From Microbulbifer hydrolyticus (GTDB lineage Bacteria; Pseudomonadota; Gammaproteobacteria; Pseudomonadales; Cellvibrionaceae), in NCBI RefSeq assembly GCF_009931115.1, contig NZ_CP047491.1, positions 1,563,501-1,627,500 of the forward strand: a stretch of 64,000 nt of DNA. The letters are read 5' to 3'. This document shows, in pieces, positions 29,922 to 39,248 of this stretch. The notes beneath the pieces are model-generated. The model made no database searches. It saw nothing but the letters and a program-made list of their open reading frames with translations, and was not told the DNA's origin. The translations under genes and the position numbers were made by a program. Each line of letters opens with the position of its first letter. Within the stretch, counting starts at the first letter, position 1.

Positions 29922-30983
29922 ATGTCAACGATGCAATCCGTTGTATTGAGGGATGGCAAGGTACAACTGGAATCCCAGGAAATTCCCAAGCCTGGCCTGG
30001 GGCAGGTGTTGGTCAAGTCGCTTGCCTGTGGGATTTGCGGGTCCGATCTGCACCTTGCCCATCATACCGATGAGATTTTCGAACTGTACCAGCAGTTGGG
30101 TATGCTGCCCGCCGAGCTTGAGGTCAAGCCAGACATCATGCTGGGCCATGAATTTGCAGCCGAGGTCGTGGAATACGGCCCGGAGACGCAGGCCGAAGTC
30201 CCGGTCGGCACCCGCGTGACCAGCGTGCCGATTTTGATGTCCCAGAACGGGGCCGGTATCGGTGTGACACCCGGTATTCACGGCGCCTACTCGGAATATT
30301 TCCTGCTGGACGAGGCCCTGATGCTGCCTTTGCCGGAAGGCGTTACGCCACAGGCCGCAGCGATTACCGAGCCGCTGGCGGTGGGCCTGCACGCCGTCAA
30401 TCGCTCCGATATTGGCAAAAACGATGTGGCGCTGGTAGCGGGCTGCGGACCCATTGGGCTCGCGGTAATTTCCGCTCTGTGCCTGCGCGGTATCAAACAT
30501 ATCGTCGCTTCCGATCCGCAGCCAAATGCCCAGGCACTGGCGAAGGAGTTCGGCGCCAGCGTCGCAGTCAATCCCATGGAGACGGATGAAGTCGCCAGGG
30601 CCGCGGAGCTCGCTGGCGAAGGCCGGGTGGTGATCTATGAGTGCGCCGGTATCCGTCAACTGCTGGACAGCTTTATCCGCCGCGCGCCGCAACACGCCAG
30701 CCTGATCGTAACCGGTGTGCATACCGAGCCTACCGCCGTGAACTTCGCTTTTGCGATGGTGAAGGAAATGGACATCAAATTTACCTACTACTACACGCCC
30801 GAGGAGTTTTCCGAGTGCCTGCAGACTATCGCCCGCGGCGAGGTAAACTGGAAAGCGCTGTGGACAGGGACTGTGGGTATTGATGGCGTACCCGCCGCGT
30901 TTGAGACGCTCACGCAACCGAACGATCATATCAAGGTGATCGTGGAACCGTGGCGCTCCGGCGGCCTGGAGAAGGCGGAATAG
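29922..30983 (+). CDS. medium-chain zinc-type alcohol dehydrogenase
   Basis: NAD(P)-dependent oxidoreductase of 353 residues. It shows ACGICGSDLHL near 36, GHEFAAEV near 74 and the Rossmann motif VAGCGPIGLAVI near 170. The four-cysteine lobe that binds structural zinc in classic alcohol dehydrogenases is missing: that stretch reads VPILMSQNGAGIGVTPG. Catalytic zinc ligands look partly kept (C38, H and E of GHE). The ATG at 29922 has GGAG nine bases upstream. The GTG upstream gives seven extra residues without a better site. The likely substrate is an alcohol or ketone intermediate of the neighbouring pathway. Confidence 0.85.
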   Translation: MSTMQSVVLRDGKVQLESQEIPKPGLGQVLVKSLACGICGSDLHLAHHTDEIFELYQQLGMLPAELEVKPDIMLGHEFAAEVVEYGPETQAEVPVGTRVTSVPILMSQNGAGIGVTPGIHGAYSEYFLLDEALMLPLPEGVTPQAAAITEPLAVGLHAVNRSDIGKNDVALVAGCGPIGLAVISALCLRGIKHIVASDPQPNAQALAKEFGASVAVNPMETDEVARAAELAGEGRVVIYECAGIRQLLDSFIRRAPQHASLIVTGVHTEPTAVNFAFAMVKEMDIKFTYYYTPEEFSECLQTIARGEVNWKALWTGTVGIDGVPAAFETLTQPNDHIKVIVEPWRSGGLEKAE

Positions 30984-30996
30984 ATTTTCCGCCTTC
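30971..30996 (+). terminator. possible hairpin terminator after the dehydrogenase gene
   Basis: GAAGGCGGAA pairs with TTCCGCCTTC around a six-base loop containing the stop codon. No good T run follows, so its strength is uncertain. Confidence 0.4.
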
Positions 30997-31234
30997 CGTC
31001 TTCACACGTTGAAAAGAACACAAAAAGCCATGGATGAAGCAGCCAGTACTGGATTGTGAACAAGAAAGTCGCAAAGGCACTGGCAGGTTATGGTGACGGC
31101 AGTCCGGAATAGCAATCGGACGCACACTGGCTAAACTGTCACCTACACGACAATGATTGAATGCGGCACTGGCGTAAAATGTTGGTGTCCAAATTACCTA
31201 AATGACGACCAAAATAATAAATGTCGGAGCACTT

Positions 31235-32836
31235 ATGAGAGAACAAACCATGAATGCGAGTGTGCTGGTGCAGGATTCTGCAAACCTGGCGGACTATATC
31301 GGCCAATGCCTGCACAGGTTTCACGACAAGCCGGCTTACCACTGTCTCGGACAGACGCTGACCTTCGGCGAGATCGATGAAAAATCCCGGCACCTGGCCC
31401 AGTGGCTGCAGCACGAATGTGGCCTGAAAGCCGGTGACCGTATCGCCATCCAGCTGCCCAATATCACCCAGTACCCGATTGCCGCCTACGCCGCGCTGCG
31501 GGCCGGGCTGGTAGTAGTGAATACCAATCCGCTGTATACGCCGCGGGAAATGCAGCACCAGTTTTCCGATTCCGGTGCCAAGGCACTGGTGATTCTGGCG
31601 GACTTCATCGACAAATTCGAAGAGATCAAAGCGTCCACCCAGATCAAGCATGTTCTGGTGACCGGTCCCGCCGACCTGCTGGGCAAGGCGGTCGCGGCGC
31701 CGAACGGTTATCACGGATTTGTCGACGCGCTGGAACGCGGTGCCGCCTGCCCCGAGCTGGTGGAGAGCACAGCTACCCGTGACGATATCGCGGTGCTGCA
31801 ATACACCGGCGGCACCACCGGCGTGGCCAAGGGCGCGAGCCTGACCCACGCCAATCTGCTGGCCAATACGGATCAGATGCTTGAGCGTATTCTGAAGCGT
31901 GGTAACGAGGGTGAAGAGATCTTTGTCTGCCCGCTGCCGCTGTATCACATCTATGCGTTCACCGTGAACATGCTGACCTTCTTCGGCATGGGCAGCATGA
32001 ATGTACTGATTCCGAATCCGCGGGACATCGACGGCTTCGTGAAGATGATCGCCCCGTTCCGTTTTACCGGTATCGCAGGCCTCAATACCCTGTTTGTTGG
32101 GCTTTGCCGTCACCCGGAATTCAACAAACTGGATTTCAGCGCGCTGAAAATGACCTTCTCCGGCGGTACTGCACTCACCAGCAGTGCGGCGGCACTATGG
32201 CACCAGGTCACCGGATGCCCGGTGACCGAGGGTTGGGGCCTGTCGGAAACCTCGCCGGTGATTTGCCTGAACGAATTCGGTCGCGAGGAAATCGGCACCG
32301 TCGGTCCGGTACTGGCAGACACCGAAGTGCAGGTATGGGACGAACAGGGTAATCCGGTGGCCCAGGGCGAAAGCGGCGAACTGGTGGTGCGCGGCCCACA
32401 GGTGATGCAAGGCTACTGGAACCGTCCGGATGAAACCGCCAAGGTGATGCACAATGGTTTCTTCCGCACCGGCGACGTGGGCCTGATTCAGGACAATGGA
32501 AATATCCGTATTGTTGATCGCCTCAAAGACATGATCATCGTGTCTGGTTTCAACGTATATCCCAACGAAGTGGAAGATGTTCTCTGCCGTCACCCGCAGG
32601 TGGTCGAAGCGGCGGTGATTGGCGTGCCCAGCGAGCAGACTGGTGAGGCGGTATGCGCGCACCTGGTGGTGGATGGCGATATTGCTGAACAGCAAATTAT
32701 CGAGTTCTGTCGCACCCAGCTGACGGCCTACAAAGTGCCCAAGCAAATCGTGGTGCAAAGTGAATTGCCGAAGTCCACCGTCGGCAAGATCCTGCGCAGG
32801 GAGTTGCGCGCGGTGCCAGTCTCCGAGCGCGCCTGA
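31235..32836 (+). CDS. acyl-CoA synthetase (FadD-like AMP-binding ligase)
   Basis: Activates a carboxylic acid to its CoA thioester through an acyl-adenylate. The 533-residue product has the AMP-binding P-loop YTGGTTGVAKGA near 190, the ligase motif EGWGLSETSP near 334, RTGDVG near 411 and the C-terminal catalytic lysine in PKSTVGKILRRELR near 520. It is closest to long- or medium-chain FadD proteins. The start at 31235 has GGAG five bases upstream. Further upstream codons lack a site. An internal ATG five codons later is also possible. It follows the dehydrogenase on the same strand after 250 bases. Confidence 0.92.
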   Translation: MREQTMNASVLVQDSANLADYIGQCLHRFHDKPAYHCLGQTLTFGEIDEKSRHLAQWLQHECGLKAGDRIAIQLPNITQYPIAAYAALRAGLVVVNTNPLYTPREMQHQFSDSGAKALVILADFIDKFEEIKASTQIKHVLVTGPADLLGKAVAAPNGYHGFVDALERGAACPELVESTATRDDIAVLQYTGGTTGVAKGASLTHANLLANTDQMLERILKRGNEGEEIFVCPLPLYHIYAFTVNMLTFFGMGSMNVLIPNPRDIDGFVKMIAPFRFTGIAGLNTLFVGLCRHPEFNKLDFSALKMTFSGGTALTSSAAALWHQVTGCPVTEGWGLSETSPVICLNEFGREEIGTVGPVLADTEVQVWDEQGNPVAQGESGELVVRGPQVMQGYWNRPDETAKVMHNGFFRTGDVGLIQDNGNIRIVDRLKDMIIVSGFNVYPNEVEDVLCRHPQVVEAAVIGVPSEQTGEAVCAHLVVDGDIAEQQIIEFCRTQLTAYKVPKQIVVQSELPKSTVGKILRRELRAVPVSERA

Positions 32837-32850
32837 TATCTGCAGGATTT

Positions 32851-32879
32851 AAAAAACGCAGCTTTTGGCTGCGTTTTTT
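32851..32879 (+). terminator. rho-independent terminator after acyl-CoA synthetase
   Basis: AAAAAACGCAGC pairs with GCTGCGTTTTTT around a short loop. It lies 14 bases past the stop. Confidence 0.92.
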
Positions 32880-33003
32880 GTTCTGTGCCCATTTCCTATC
32901 TCAACGGGGTTTGGCCGGCTTCTCGTCCGATATTGACTTCACAAGCCCGGAAAAAGTCGCGACACTGGAGGCACAAAAATAATAGCTGTGCAGTGAGCCC
33001 GCG

Positions 33004-34503
33004 ATGCCCGTACAACATTTCGAGACCCTGATCATCGGCGCCGGCCTGTCCGGCATTGGTTCTGCCTGCCATCTCAGGCAGCACTGCCCAAACCGGGAAT
33101 TCGCCATTCTCGAGCGTCGTGAACGCCTTGGCGGCACCTGGGACCTGTTCCGATACCCGGGCATCCGCTCCGATTCGGATATGTTTACCTTCGGTTTCAG
33201 CTTCCGCCCCTGGAACGGTGACCAGGTGCTGGCCGATGGTCCCTCCATTCGCAATTATTTGCAGGAAACCGCGGACCAGTTCCAGGTCAGCGAGCATATC
33301 CATTACGGGGTAGACCTCACCGCAGCAAGCTGGAGCAGTAACGATCAGCTCTGGACCCTCACGGGCACCCGCGATGGCGAAACTGCCACCTACACCTGTT
33401 CGGTATTGATCTCCTGTACCGGCTACTACGATTACGCCCGCGGGCACGAGCCGAAATTTGCCGGCACAGAGAATTTTCAGGGGCTGCTGGTACATCCCCA
33501 ACACTGGCCACAGGAGCTGGATTACACCGACAAGAACATTGTGGTAATCGGCAGCGGCGCCACGGCGGTGACGCTGGTGCCGGCCCTGGCAGAGAAGGCC
33601 CGCCATGTGACCATGCTGCAGCGCTCGCCCACCTATATCCTGTCCATGCCCGGCCGTGACCGCCTGCTGGGGGCGCTGAAAAAGTTGATGCCGGAGGCGC
33701 TGGTTTATCGCTTCGCGCGCTGGCGGAACTTGCGCCTGCACCGGTTGATGTTCAAGGCGTCCAAACGCTGGCCGCGCTTTATGCGCAAGTTGATGTTGCG
33801 CGGGGTACGCAAGGCGCTGAGTGGCAGTGCGGATATGCGCCATTTCACCCCGGAATATCTTCCCTGGGACCAGCGCCTGTGCGCCGTGCCGGACGGTGAT
33901 CTGTTCGAGGCGGTGAAGTCCGGCAAGGCTTCAGTGGTCACCGACGAGATTGATGCCTTCACCGAACGCGGTATCCGCCTGAAATCCGGTAGTGAGATTG
34001 AGGCCGATATCGCGGTAAGCGCGACAGGCCTCAAGTTACAGCTGCTGGGCGGTATGGCGCTGTCAGTGGACGGACAGCCGGTGGATATGCGCAACCGGCT
34101 GACCTACAAGGGAGTGCTGATGGAAGGCGTACCGAACATGGCCTGGGTATTCGGCTACACCAACGCGGCCTGGACGCTGAAGTCGGACCTGTCTGCGGGT
34201 TATATCTGTCGTCTGCTGAACCATCTGGACAAACACGGGCTGGGCGTGTTCCTGCCGGTCGACCGTGAGGGCTGTGTCGCGGAAGAGTCGGTGATGGCTG
34301 CCCTCCAGTCCGGCTATGTGCAGCGGGCCGACGGGATATTGCCGCGTCAGGGAACCCGTTACCCGTGGCGGTTGCTGAATGATTACGAGCGCGACAAGAA
34401 AATTTTGCTGACCGGACCGCTGGAAGACGGCGTGCTCAATTTCTACCCATCGGTCCGCGGTGCAAAGCGGAAAGATATCCCTACGGAGACTGAAACCGTG
34501 TGA
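33004..34503 (+). CDS. flavin-containing (Baeyer-Villiger type) monooxygenase
   Basis: FAD- and NADPH-dependent oxygenase of 499 residues. The first Rossmann motif GAGLSG is at 12-17, the second GSGATA near 183. The Baeyer-Villiger fingerprint F-x-G-x(3)-H-x(3)-W is read in FQGLLVHPQHW (158-168). Such enzymes convert ketones to esters. It lies downstream of the acyl-CoA ligase but behind a terminator, so it has its own promoter. In context with the cupin and dehydrogenase it suggests breakdown of ketones or aromatic ketones. The ATG at 33004 has only a weak upstream site. Confidence 0.92.
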   Translation: MPVQHFETLIIGAGLSGIGSACHLRQHCPNREFAILERRERLGGTWDLFRYPGIRSDSDMFTFGFSFRPWNGDQVLADGPSIRNYLQETADQFQVSEHIHYGVDLTAASWSSNDQLWTLTGTRDGETATYTCSVLISCTGYYDYARGHEPKFAGTENFQGLLVHPQHWPQELDYTDKNIVVIGSGATAVTLVPALAEKARHVTMLQRSPTYILSMPGRDRLLGALKKLMPEALVYRFARWRNLRLHRLMFKASKRWPRFMRKLMLRGVRKALSGSADMRHFTPEYLPWDQRLCAVPDGDLFEAVKSGKASVVTDEIDAFTERGIRLKSGSEIEADIAVSATGLKLQLLGGMALSVDGQPVDMRNRLTYKGVLMEGVPNMAWVFGYTNAAWTLKSDLSAGYICRLLNHLDKHGLGVFLPVDREGCVAEESVMAALQSGYVQRADGILPRQGTRYPWRLLNDYERDKKILLTGPLEDGVLNFYPSVRGAKRKDIPTETETV

Positions 34504-34569
34504 TGCCGGTGGGCGTTGCGGTGGGTTGCTAGAATAGTCGAGTAACCCCGCAACAGTCCGTTACCGGAT

Positions 34570-36075
34570 ATGACAGCCACCAAAGATACCGATTACGACC
34601 CCGGCCGGGATTCCTCCGCCCTGGATCCGGCTGAGGACTCAGCGCTCGCGCTTGCCTTGCGCCCCGAAATTGATTCCAGGGATAAATCCCAATCCGGCTT
34701 CCATCTTGTGCACGATGGCCTTTCCGCCTTCGTCGCGCGCGCGGTGCTGGTGGAGGAAGCCACCGTTTCCCTCGACCTCAAATACTACATCTACAGCGAC
34801 GATACCTCCGGGAGAATTCTCACCGGCCTGTTATTGCAGGCCGCAGACCGGGGGGTGCGTGTACGGCTGTTGGTGGACGACCTGGGAACCCGCATAACCA
34901 ACCCCTGGGTGCTCGCCCTGGACAGCCACCCGAAGATACAGCTCCGGGTATTCAATCCGGTGGAAGGGCGCAGCGGGCTGCGCCGTGGCTTCGAACAGCT
35001 GCTGAATTTTGGCCGTATCAATCACCGCATGCACAACAAACTATTGGTGTGTGATGGCAACGTCGCCATAACCGGGGGCCGCAACATTGCCGATGGCTAC
35101 TTTTCCAAAGCGGAAACCGAGTTTCTCGACGTGGATGTATTGGCCATTGGTGCCGTGGTGCAAGACGCCTCCGATATTTTCGATGAGTACTGGAACAGTG
35201 AGGTGGCCATTCCGGTAACCGAACTGGCGTTCGCCGACGACAATACCTGCACCCTGAAGGAGTTGCGGGAGCGGGTAGAGAAATACCTGAAAGGTGAGCG
35301 CGAGTCGGAGTTCAGTCGCGCGCTGGAGAAATCTGATCTTGCGGAGAATCTGAAGGAAGGCGAGGTGGCATTCCATTGGGGGCGTGCGACACTATTCAGC
35401 GATCCGCCGCGCAAGGTGATCGACCGGGCCAGTGTGCCGGTGAGCGAATACCCCGGCTACAAACTGGAAAAAATAATCCAGCAGTGCAAGCAGCAGGTCC
35501 GTATTACCAATGCCTACCTGATTCCCGGGGTGCCGGGAGTGGATCTGTTTTCCACCCTGCAGGGAATGGATGTGCAGGTGGATATTCTGACCAATGGACT
35601 GGCCACCAACGATGTGGCTGCGGTGCACGGCGCCTATTCACGCTATCGTAAGCCGCTGCTACAGGCCGGAGTCCAGCTCTATGAACTGCGGCCGGTGGCA
35701 GAGCAAAAACAACGCCTGCACTGGTTTAAGGGAAGTTCGCGGGCAAGCCTGCACGCCAAGACCTTTGTACTGGACGACGATCGCGCCTTTGTGGGTTCCA
35801 TCAATCTCGACAGCCGCTCGATTATCCAGAATACCGAAATCGGTATGCTGATCGAAAATCCGGAAATCAATCGGGCGCTGAACGAGTTGTTTGAGACCTG
35901 GATAGCGCCGGACGCCGCCTGGCAGTTGTCACTGGACGACCGGGACCATATTCACTGGACCGCGCAGGATGACGATGGAAACAGTCTGGAGGAAACGAAG
36001 GAGCCCGAGACCCATTGGTGGCAGCGTCTGCAGGCCCGTTTGTTGTCCAGGTTGCCGATCGAGACGCAAATCTGA
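34570..36075 (+). CDS. phospholipase D family protein, cardiolipin synthase ClsC-like
   Basis: Protein of 501 residues with two HKD motifs: HNKLLVCD (H155, K157, D162) and HAKTFVLD (H395, K397, D402), each followed by a Gly/Ser-Asn stretch (ITGGRN and VGSINLDSRS). This is the layout of bacterial ClsC/YmdC proteins that make cardiolipin from phosphatidylethanolamine and phosphatidylglycerol. There is no membrane segment at the N-terminus, which is acidic and Ser/Asp-rich. It follows the monooxygenase by 66 bases but the two functions seem unrelated. Confidence 0.9.
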   Translation: MTATKDTDYDPGRDSSALDPAEDSALALALRPEIDSRDKSQSGFHLVHDGLSAFVARAVLVEEATVSLDLKYYIYSDDTSGRILTGLLLQAADRGVRVRLLVDDLGTRITNPWVLALDSHPKIQLRVFNPVEGRSGLRRGFEQLLNFGRINHRMHNKLLVCDGNVAITGGRNIADGYFSKAETEFLDVDVLAIGAVVQDASDIFDEYWNSEVAIPVTELAFADDNTCTLKELRERVEKYLKGERESEFSRALEKSDLAENLKEGEVAFHWGRATLFSDPPRKVIDRASVPVSEYPGYKLEKIIQQCKQQVRITNAYLIPGVPGVDLFSTLQGMDVQVDILTNGLATNDVAAVHGAYSRYRKPLLQAGVQLYELRPVAEQKQRLHWFKGSSRASLHAKTFVLDDDRAFVGSINLDSRSIIQNTEIGMLIENPEINRALNELFETWIAPDAAWQLSLDDRDHIHWTAQDDDGNSLEETKEPETHWWQRLQARLLSRLPIETQI

Positions 36076-36203
36076 TCGTCAACGTACGCGAAACTTTCCT
36101 ATCCAGTTGCGTCCCGTTGCCAGGTAAGGTTGTTGAGCGCCTGGGTAGGTTTAATTAGCGGTCGGAAATACTCCCGCTTACTTGTTCCGCTCATTTGTCC
36201 CGT

Positions 36204-36992
36204 TTACTTGGGGAAGAGCATTACCCAGGTCATCCGAAAGCCCAGGTCCTGAGGCCCGCTCTGTGGGCTCTCGGCGTAATAGCGCGGACCGGCCGATATC
36301 TGGTAGGTCTGCTTGCCAACCTTGAACACCTTGCCAACAAAAAAACCGACCGGCACTGTCCACTGGGAGGCATCCCAGTTGTAAGTTGAGTCTGCGGTCA
36401 GTGTGAAGCTCCATGCGGTGGGAGTGGTGTAGGTAAAGAATGGCTGTACGAAAGACTGGTTTACATCGGCACGGTTATCGTCACCGGCAACATCCCAGAT
36501 ATGGTTGACGAGTGCGCCGGATGTCCACGGGCCGGCCTGCTTCAGTACGACACCGGTAGGCCCAAGGCCCCACTTTTCGGTACCCAATTCCTGCTCACTG
36601 GCCGTCGGCAAGAGAAATACGGGCCCTACGCCCCAGGTGATTCCATTCACAGGCTTGGAGGGCGAGAAGAACAGGCTCTGCACCGTATCACCGGTACCTG
36701 TGCGCTCTGGTGATCCCGGAAAGACATCTTCCTGATTGATGACTGGCAGGATGGTACGGCTGATGAGGTTCCAGTCTTCATTGAGCGTGATGGGCACCAC
36801 TGGTTGGATGTTCATGGTAAAGCGCCTTCCCGCATCCTCCGGCCCTACCTGACGATCAAAGTTGTTTTGCAGTGGCACACTGATCAGGCTGGCGATGGGG
36901 TTCGCAAGTTGTTTGGCCAGGTCAGAACCGCTCTCGGCGGAGACCAGCCCGGAAAGTGAAAAAAGAAACAAAACGACTGCGGCTCTGAACAT
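36204..36992 (-). CDS. predicted outer-membrane beta-barrel protein
   Basis: Protein of 262 residues with a signal peptide (about 1-19) and a beta-rich body: alternating aromatic strands such as SFTLTADSTYNWDASQWTV and the final strand LGFRMTWVMLFPK that ends in an aromatic-basic pattern. It resembles proteins annotated as neuromedin U-like or transporter in related bacteria, which probably form small barrels. The ATG at 36992 follows GGGAGA. An upstream GTG gives only five more residues. Function unknown. Confidence 0.7.
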   Translation of the reverse strand: MFRAAVVLFLFSLSGLVSAESGSDLAKQLANPIASLISVPLQNNFDRQVGPEDAGRRFTMNIQPVVPITLNEDWNLISRTILPVINQEDVFPGSPERTGTGDTVQSLFFSPSKPVNGITWGVGPVFLLPTASEQELGTEKWGLGPTGVVLKQAGPWTSGALVNHIWDVAGDDNRADVNQSFVQPFFTYTTPTAWSFTLTADSTYNWDASQWTVPVGFFVGKVFKVGKQTYQISAGPRYYAESPQSGPQDLGFRMTWVMLFPK

Positions 36993-37175
36993 ACTGCGAT
37001 CTCCCAACTTCCTGCTCAGGAAAATTTAGCGTTGAGAAAAGTCTAGATAGGAAATTAGTCCAGTACGGGATTCATCCGCCAAAGGACGGATGTGGGCGCA
37101 TTAGCGTTCGCCGTGTGTACTGAATTGCGCCAGTTTGAATACTCGGGACGCTCAGGTGGCAGGAGCGGGAGGGGA

Positions 37176-37205
37176 GCCGGCAGCGTCCGCGGGGGTGCTG
37201 CCGGC
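37176..37205 (-). terminator. weak hairpin past the DegV gene
   Basis: GCCGGCAGC pairs with GCTGCCGGC around a 12-base loop, without a T tract. It may be a weak or rho-dependent stop signal, or only a local palindrome. Confidence 0.35.
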
Positions 37206-37212
37206 AGGCGGA

Positions 37213-38103
37213 TTACTTGGTGGCGACGGCGAGAGCCACGGTACCCGGTCCGAGGTTGATACCGCCAGAGAGACTCATTACTGAGCGGTAAATCTTTACT
37301 TTGTGCTCTGCGGCGAGCGCCTCGAGCTCTTTGAAACCGGGTACCTTTTCCAGGTCTTTCAGCGGCCCGGCAATGCTCACCACGATAGCGGGCATCAGCA
37401 GCTGCCCAGCGCGAATTTTTTCCGCGGCGAGTTCAAACAGGCGCTGGGTGCAGCCGTCGTAGGTTTTTACCGTGTCGGCAACGGCAGAGCCCTGGTAGGT
37501 CATGGAAACAATGGGGTGCAGATTCAGAGATCTGGCCATGAATGCTTTCAGCCAGCTTACGCTTTTTTCGTTTTTCTGGCGGCCGCGTTCACGCAGGTAA
37601 TACACATCCTTAATAGCCGCATAGCCGACAACCTTGCGGCCGAATTCCTCCGCGCGGGACTTTATTTGCGCGCCGTTCAACCCCCGCTGGATCAGCGACA
37701 GGGTATACAGTGCCAGCAGGCCCTGACCGGAAAACAGGGCGTGCGAGTCGACAACGTGGATCTTTGATGCCTCACTCCCCAACTTTTGCGCGACGTTCTG
37801 TGCATTGGCGAATGTCGGGCTGTTGGTGGAATTGATAGTCTGCACCACAATGTCTTTGTGGCCTTGTGCCTGTAGCTTGCTCAACACCTGCTCGATCACG
37901 TCTTCGTCCGCGGGGCCGGAGGTCACATGGCGTGAGCGGTCCACCAGGCTGAGCGAGTAGAAGTGGGCCATCTGGGCGGGGTTGCGCTGATCGCCAAAGG
38001 CATCTTTGCCCACGCTGACGTGGTGGGGAAGTACCGGGATCTGGTACTTGCGCAGAAACTCATCGGGAAGGTCACAGCCGGAATCGACGACTAACTGAAC
38101 CAT
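37213..38103 (-). CDS. DegV family protein
   Basis: Protein of 296 residues of the DegV fatty-acid-binding family: VVDSGCDLPDEF at the start, TSGPADEDVIE near 62, the STNSPTF loop near 92 and the C-terminal HKVKIYRSVMSLSGGINLGPGTVALAV. In Gram-positive bacteria DegV/FakB proteins present fatty acids to a kinase. No kinase partner is nearby here. The product is of normal length. Confidence 0.88.
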   Translation of the reverse strand: MVQLVVDSGCDLPDEFLRKYQIPVLPHHVSVGKDAFGDQRNPAQMAHFYSLSLVDRSRHVTSGPADEDVIEQVLSKLQAQGHKDIVVQTINSTNSPTFANAQNVAQKLGSEASKIHVVDSHALFSGQGLLALYTLSLIQRGLNGAQIKSRAEEFGRKVVGYAAIKDVYYLRERGRQKNEKSVSWLKAFMARSLNLHPIVSMTYQGSAVADTVKTYDGCTQRLFELAAEKIRAGQLLMPAIVVSIAGPLKDLEKVPGFKELEALAAEHKVKIYRSVMSLSGGINLGPGTVALAVATK

Positions 38104-38284
38104 GGTCTTTCCTCTTATTTATTCTGCGGTTCAATTTATAAACAGTTCAATGTCGGAGTAGATGGCGCTAAATTTAGCATTTTGCACCAACATCGCACAG
38201 TTTTTATCGGCCAAGGGCGGTGAGGTTGCCAGAAAATCCGGTGACTTTTTGGTCAAGCCCGGCGCAAGGTCTTGTTGGAGATAT

Positions 38285-38312
38285 AAAAAAGCCGCAGCAA
38301 GGCGGCTGCGGC
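38285..38312 (-). terminator. rho-independent terminator after the DUF4380 gene
   Basis: On the minus strand GCCGCAGC and GCTGCGGC flank a short loop and are followed by TTTTTT. It lies 26 bases past the stop at 38338. Confidence 0.85.
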
Positions 38313-38337
38313 ATCAAGTCCCGGAAAAACTCGGTGA

Positions 38338-39246
38338 TTAAGGCGCGGATGCCAGTTCGACCTGATCGCGCACGAACTGCAGCAGGGTGGGGGACCCGCT
38401 GCGCACCTCCAGGTTTTCGGGTATCGGTAGTACCAGCCAGTCGACGGACCAGCTCATGGATTCGCCGCTCGCCAGGCTCCGGGCGGCGCTCTGTACCTCA
38501 AGTTCCAGATAGGGTTTCTCGCCGCTCAGGTAAAGCTCGATGTCGCCTTCTCCCGTGGCCATTTCGCGCAGCGGAACCTCGGGGTAGATCTTCAGGTACA
38601 GGAGCCCATCCAGTGCGTACGCCAGCCAGCCCTCGGTGCCGTTGGCAACAACCTTGCCTTCCACCAGCGGTGCGCCAATGTCCATGGGCAGCCACAAGGT
38701 GTCGTTGTTCAACTCGTAGGCCACCTTGCCGCGCACGGTCTTGACGCTGTCGGTGGTGACCGGAGCAAACGCCAGCCCCTGGTTGGGTACCCGGGTGATT
38801 TCCCAGGCTGCAATCTCGGGGAAGGCCTTGTCGGTATCAATGCGATAGTGGACGGTAGCGCTTTGCCCGCTGTTGAGAGTGATGGTTTTGCTCACGCGAG
38901 CGCCGGCACCGTAGGCGCTGGTGACGGTAGCGGAGTCCATGTCCTTGCTTGCCACGGTGTAGGGCGCAATGTCGTGCTCGGGAATTGGCGGCCAGTCCCA
39001 AAGGGCCTGGGGACTCAGCCAGAAGGTGGAGCCAAAGCTGTTTTCCCCCGGGTCCGGCACTGCCAGCAGATCGCGGTCGCCATACCAGAATTCGGTGATG
39101 CGGCCACCGTAGCTGGGGTCCAGTGCCAGCTTGAGGGAGTCCTTGCTCAGGCGAATGGTTTGATCTTCCGCAGCGCTGGCGGAAGCCGCCAGCAACGCAG
39201 AGAGGCCGATGGTGACGGTCGACTTCTTCAATCGTTCAAGCAACAT
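38338..39246 (-). CDS. exported DUF4380 protein, possible carbohydrate-related fold
   Basis: Protein of 302 residues with a signal peptide (about 1-26). The body resembles DUF4380, a family with a galactose-mutarotase-like beta sandwich: SYGGRITEFWYGDRDLLAV near 45, STFWLSPQALWDWPPIPEHD near 73 and TKTITLNSGQSATVHYRI near 117. It starts 2 bases after the stop of the large GH3 gene, so the two are very likely one transcript. A role in handling or sensing the sugar product is an inference from context; no catalytic residues are established. Confidence 0.72.
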   Translation of the reverse strand: MLLERLKKSTVTIGLSALLAASASAAEDQTIRLSKDSLKLALDPSYGGRITEFWYGDRDLLAVPDPGENSFGSTFWLSPQALWDWPPIPEHDIAPYTVASKDMDSATVTSAYGAGARVSKTITLNSGQSATVHYRIDTDKAFPEIAAWEITRVPNQGLAFAPVTTDSVKTVRGKVAYELNNDTLWLPMDIGAPLVEGKVVANGTEGWLAYALDGLLYLKIYPEVPLREMATGEGDIELYLSGEKPYLELEVQSAARSLASGESMSWSVDWLVLPIPENLEVRSGSPTLLQFVRDQVELASAP

Positions 39247-39248
39247 GC

